Positions 5,435-7,022 of a stretch of DNA of 7,022 bases are shown here, in pieces (positions within the stretch are counted from its first letter, which is position 1; every line of letters starts with the position of its first letter). The notes beneath the pieces are model-generated. The model did no database searches. It was not told where the DNA came from and worked only from the letters and a program-made list of their open reading frames with translations. The DNA is from Armatimonadota bacterium (GTDB lineage: Bacteria > Sysuimicrobiota > Sysuimicrobiia > Sysuimicrobiales > Kaftiobacteriaceae): the NCBI GenBank assembly GCA_020028535.1, contig JAIBHM010000123.1, positions 1 through 7,022 of the forward strand, given 5' to 3'. A program made the translations under genes and the position numbers.

Positions 5435-6087
5435 CGAATACCCCGCAAGAAGCCCACACCCGAGACGAGGAAGTACACGCTCATCGCCATCACGAACACG
5501 CCGCACACGCCGAGCACGCCTCGATATACACCCGGCGCGATGCGGCCACGGCCTGCGCCGACCACCAGGGCGAGGAAGCAGTTCCAGGCGAGGTCCAGCG
5601 TCGTGTGCCCCACGTAGAACAGCACAATCAGCGCCGGCCATCCGAACCGGCTGAACAGGACGAAGTAACTCGCCCCCACCGTGAGCCACCAGAGCAGCCA
5701 GTAAGGATTTCCCACAGTGGTCAACAGACCGGCGCGAATGAGCGCGAGACGGGCGGGACCTGCGCTGGCATTTCCCCGCGGCGGCTCAATGGCATTCCGC
5801 CACGCGGCGGAGGTGATCCCCCACCCCATCCACGCGAGCACTACGCCCCCCAGCACCCCGATGAGGCCGACGACTGCGGGCTGCTTGAGCACCTGTGTCA
5901 AACCGACCCCGAGCACCACGAGCATCGCGATCTCCGCGGCGGCATGGCCGACCGTGATCAGCGGGCCGGCGACAAATCCCCGCCGCGCGCCTTCCGAGAT
6001 AGCGACGGCGGCCACGGGCCCGGGCATAAGGACGCCCGAGAGGCTGATCAGCCACCAGGTCAGCGAAATCGTGATGAGCTCGGGCAT
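5431..6087 (-). CDS. LysE/RhtB-family small-molecule exporter
   Basis: A 218-residue membrane transporter of the LysE/RhtB superfamily, whose members export amino acids and related small molecules using the proton gradient. Signature near the N-terminus: SGVLMPGPVAAVAISEGARR, with PGP at 22-24 as in the family. It has about six hydrophobic segments, an Asn-Pro-Tyr in the middle (LLTTVGNPYWLLWWLTV), and length close to the usual 200-215. The start at 6087 is preferred over one at 6201 because the extra 38 residues lie inside the LLM gene in another frame and do not look like a protein. Only 7 bases separate it from the stop of the LLM gene, so the two are probably co-transcribed. The substrate cannot be named. 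Its stop codon shares the CTAG palindrome with the convergent VWA gene. Confidence 0.9.
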   Translation of the reverse strand: MPELITISLTWWLISLSGVLMPGPVAAVAISEGARRGFVAGPLITVGHAAAEIAMLVVLGVGLTQVLKQPAVVGLIGVLGGVVLAWMGWGITSAAWRNAIEPPRGNASAGPARLALIRAGLLTTVGNPYWLLWWLTVGASYFVLFSRFGWPALIVLFYVGHTTLDLAWNCFLALVVGAGRGRIAPGVYRGVLGVCGVFVMAMSVYFLVSGVGFLRGIR

Positions 6088-6093
6088 CCTCCT
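6088..6093 (-). promoter_or_regulatory. AGGAGG directly abutting the exporter start codon
   Basis: A perfect AGGAGG on the minus strand touches the ATG at 6087 with no spacer. The usual spacing is about 5-9 bases, so either translation relies on coupling from the LLM gene 7 bases upstream, or the true start differs. No other ATG, GTG or TTG at a better distance suits the family N-terminus. Confidence 0.45.
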
Positions 6094-6094
6094 G

Positions 6095-7012
6095 CTACAC
6101 GCGCCCCAACACCGAGCGCGCGAGTCCCTCGAGTCCATCCAGATCGTCGAGGTCCAGCCACTGCAGCATGATCCCCTGCAGCCCCGCGGCGGCGAGCTCA
6201 CCCAATTGCTCCACGACCTTCTCGCCGGTGCCGATGAGAATCCCTCGTGAGCGAAGATCCTCAGCGCTTCGTCCGCGCCGGGCCAGTCTCTCGGCGACCT
6301 CGCCGGCGGAACGTCCGAAAACGACCCCGGTCATCATCGAACGGCGCACAGCGCGTGGATCGCGCTGCTCCCGGCGGACCAGCCCGTCCAGGCGTGAACT
6401 CAGGCGCTGAAACGACGCCGGGGCCTGGAAGGTCGCATTCCACTCCACCGCATACTGTGCGGCGAGCGGAAGGGTACGCTTTAGGCCGTTGCCGCCGACG
6501 AGAATCCGCGGGCCTCCCGGTCTGGGTCGCGGCAGCAGTACAGACTCCTGGAGACGGTAGAAGCGGCCGGGAAACGTCAGCGGTTCATCCGAGGTGAATA
6601 GGCGCGTGACGACCTGAAGCGATTCGTGGAACCGGTGCATGCGCTCGGGCAGACTGAGGAGGTCGAACCCGTAGTTGCTGTGCTCGCGCTCCTGCCACCC
6701 CGCTCCCATCCCCAGCACGAGCCGTCCTCCGGACAACTCGTCGACCGCCGTCGCCATCCGCGCCGTCATGAGCGGATGGCGGAACGAGCAAGGAGTCACC
6801 AGCGGGCCGAACGTAAGGCGGCGGGTGTGCGTCGCCAGCCAGGTGAGCGAGGTCCACAGCTCGAGGGAGTCTTTGTCCGGTGGGCCGGCGTTGGTGAAGT
6901 GATCCGAGCGGTAGAGTCCCGTGAAGCCGAGATCTTCCACCGCGCGGGCGATGCGCTGCCAGCGCGGCCAGGTAAGACCGTTCTGCCCTTCCACCATGAT
7001 GGCGATGTCCAT
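6095..7012 (-). CDS. LLM-class (luciferase-like) oxidoreductase, probably F420-dependent
   Basis: A 305-residue flavin or F420-dependent oxidoreductase of the bacterial luciferase superfamily, expected in the cytoplasm as an eight-stranded barrel. Family marks: MDIAIMVEGQNGLTWPRWQR at the N-terminus, GFTGLYRSDHF at 29-39, PLVTPCSFRHPLMTA at 70-84, DELSGGRLVLGMGAGW at 91-106 followed by REHSNYGFD, and ILVGGNG at 170-176. The length is normal and the protein looks complete. The start at 7012 gives the standard family N-terminus; only 10 bases lie before it, so a ribosome site or promoter cannot be judged. F420 rather than FMN is inferred from the close match to the F420 subgroup and is not shown by a single residue. 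It leads a two-gene unit with the LysE-type exporter. The natural substrate is unknown. Confidence 0.9.
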   Translation of the reverse strand: MDIAIMVEGQNGLTWPRWQRIARAVEDLGFTGLYRSDHFTNAGPPDKDSLELWTSLTWLATHTRRLTFGPLVTPCSFRHPLMTARMATAVDELSGGRLVLGMGAGWQEREHSNYGFDLLSLPERMHRFHESLQVVTRLFTSDEPLTFPGRFYRLQESVLLPRPRPGGPRILVGGNGLKRTLPLAAQYAVEWNATFQAPASFQRLSSRLDGLVRREQRDPRAVRRSMMTGVVFGRSAGEVAERLARRGRSAEDLRSRGILIGTGEKVVEQLGELAAAGLQGIMLQWLDLDDLDGLEGLARSVLGRV

Positions 7013-7022
7013 GATGGCGTCT

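Noticed and set aside
5323..6171. 282-codon plus-strand frame opposite the exporter
   Set aside because: Rich in His, Pro, Arg and Glu without domains, and antisense to a clear LysE-family protein.
6088..6201. N-terminal extension of the exporter to a start at 6201
   Set aside because: It would overlap the end of the LLM gene by over 100 bases, and the Cys/Arg/Ser-rich residues do not fit the LysE-family N-terminus.

Overview
This is a bacterial window made of two unlike parts. Positions 1 to about 1200 are moderate in GC: two 60-base samples in the integrase counted by hand gave 52-53%. They carry a tyrosine recombinase gene that looks 5'-truncated, plus the edge of an unidentified reading frame, and read as the end or remnant of an integrated mobile element. 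From about 1200 onward the sequence is GC-rich (two 60-base samples gave 67%) and holds chromosomal-type genes packed tightly on both strands. The taxon cannot be fixed from this alone. High GC, a complete luciferase-like (LLM class, F420-type) oxidoreductase and a CopC-CopD fusion would fit Actinomycetota, Chloroflexota or one of the uncultured GC-rich soil and subsurface phyla.

Layout, left to right: a minus-strand reading frame cut by the window edge (1-99, weak); a minus-strand tyrosine recombinase missing its N-terminal part (128-1024); a gene-free gap (1025-1212) with a strong RNA-like hairpin and a longer imperfect inverted repeat; a minus-strand zinc-ribbon membrane protein with a Rho-N/SAP-like C-terminus (1213-1797); a divergent small membrane protein (1892-2071); a large minus-strand copper protein with CopC, CopD, YtkA-like and LolA-like parts (2086-4479); a plus-strand BatA-like von Willebrand A protein (4466-5434) whose start overlaps the start of the copper gene; then a minus-strand pair, an LLM oxidoreductase (6095-7012) followed 7 bases later by a LysE/RhtB-type exporter (5431-6087).

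The copper protein is the best-understood gene. It keeps the N-terminal His and the Asp-x-His of the CopC Cu(II) site and the CopD transmembrane core, and its C-terminal extracytoplasmic domains could pass on or sense the metal or a lipid. The VWA protein is head-to-head with it but lacks the MoxR, DUF58 and BatB genes that usually accompany BatA. The LLM oxidoreductase and LysE exporter look like an operon, perhaps chemistry on a small molecule coupled to export, but the substrate cannot be read from sequence.

I see no CRISPR array, rRNA, tRNA or complete transposon. The points most worth a second look are the structured 39-base hairpin in the gap at the edge of the element, the truncated integrase, the four-part copper protein, and the overlapping divergent starts at 4466-4479.
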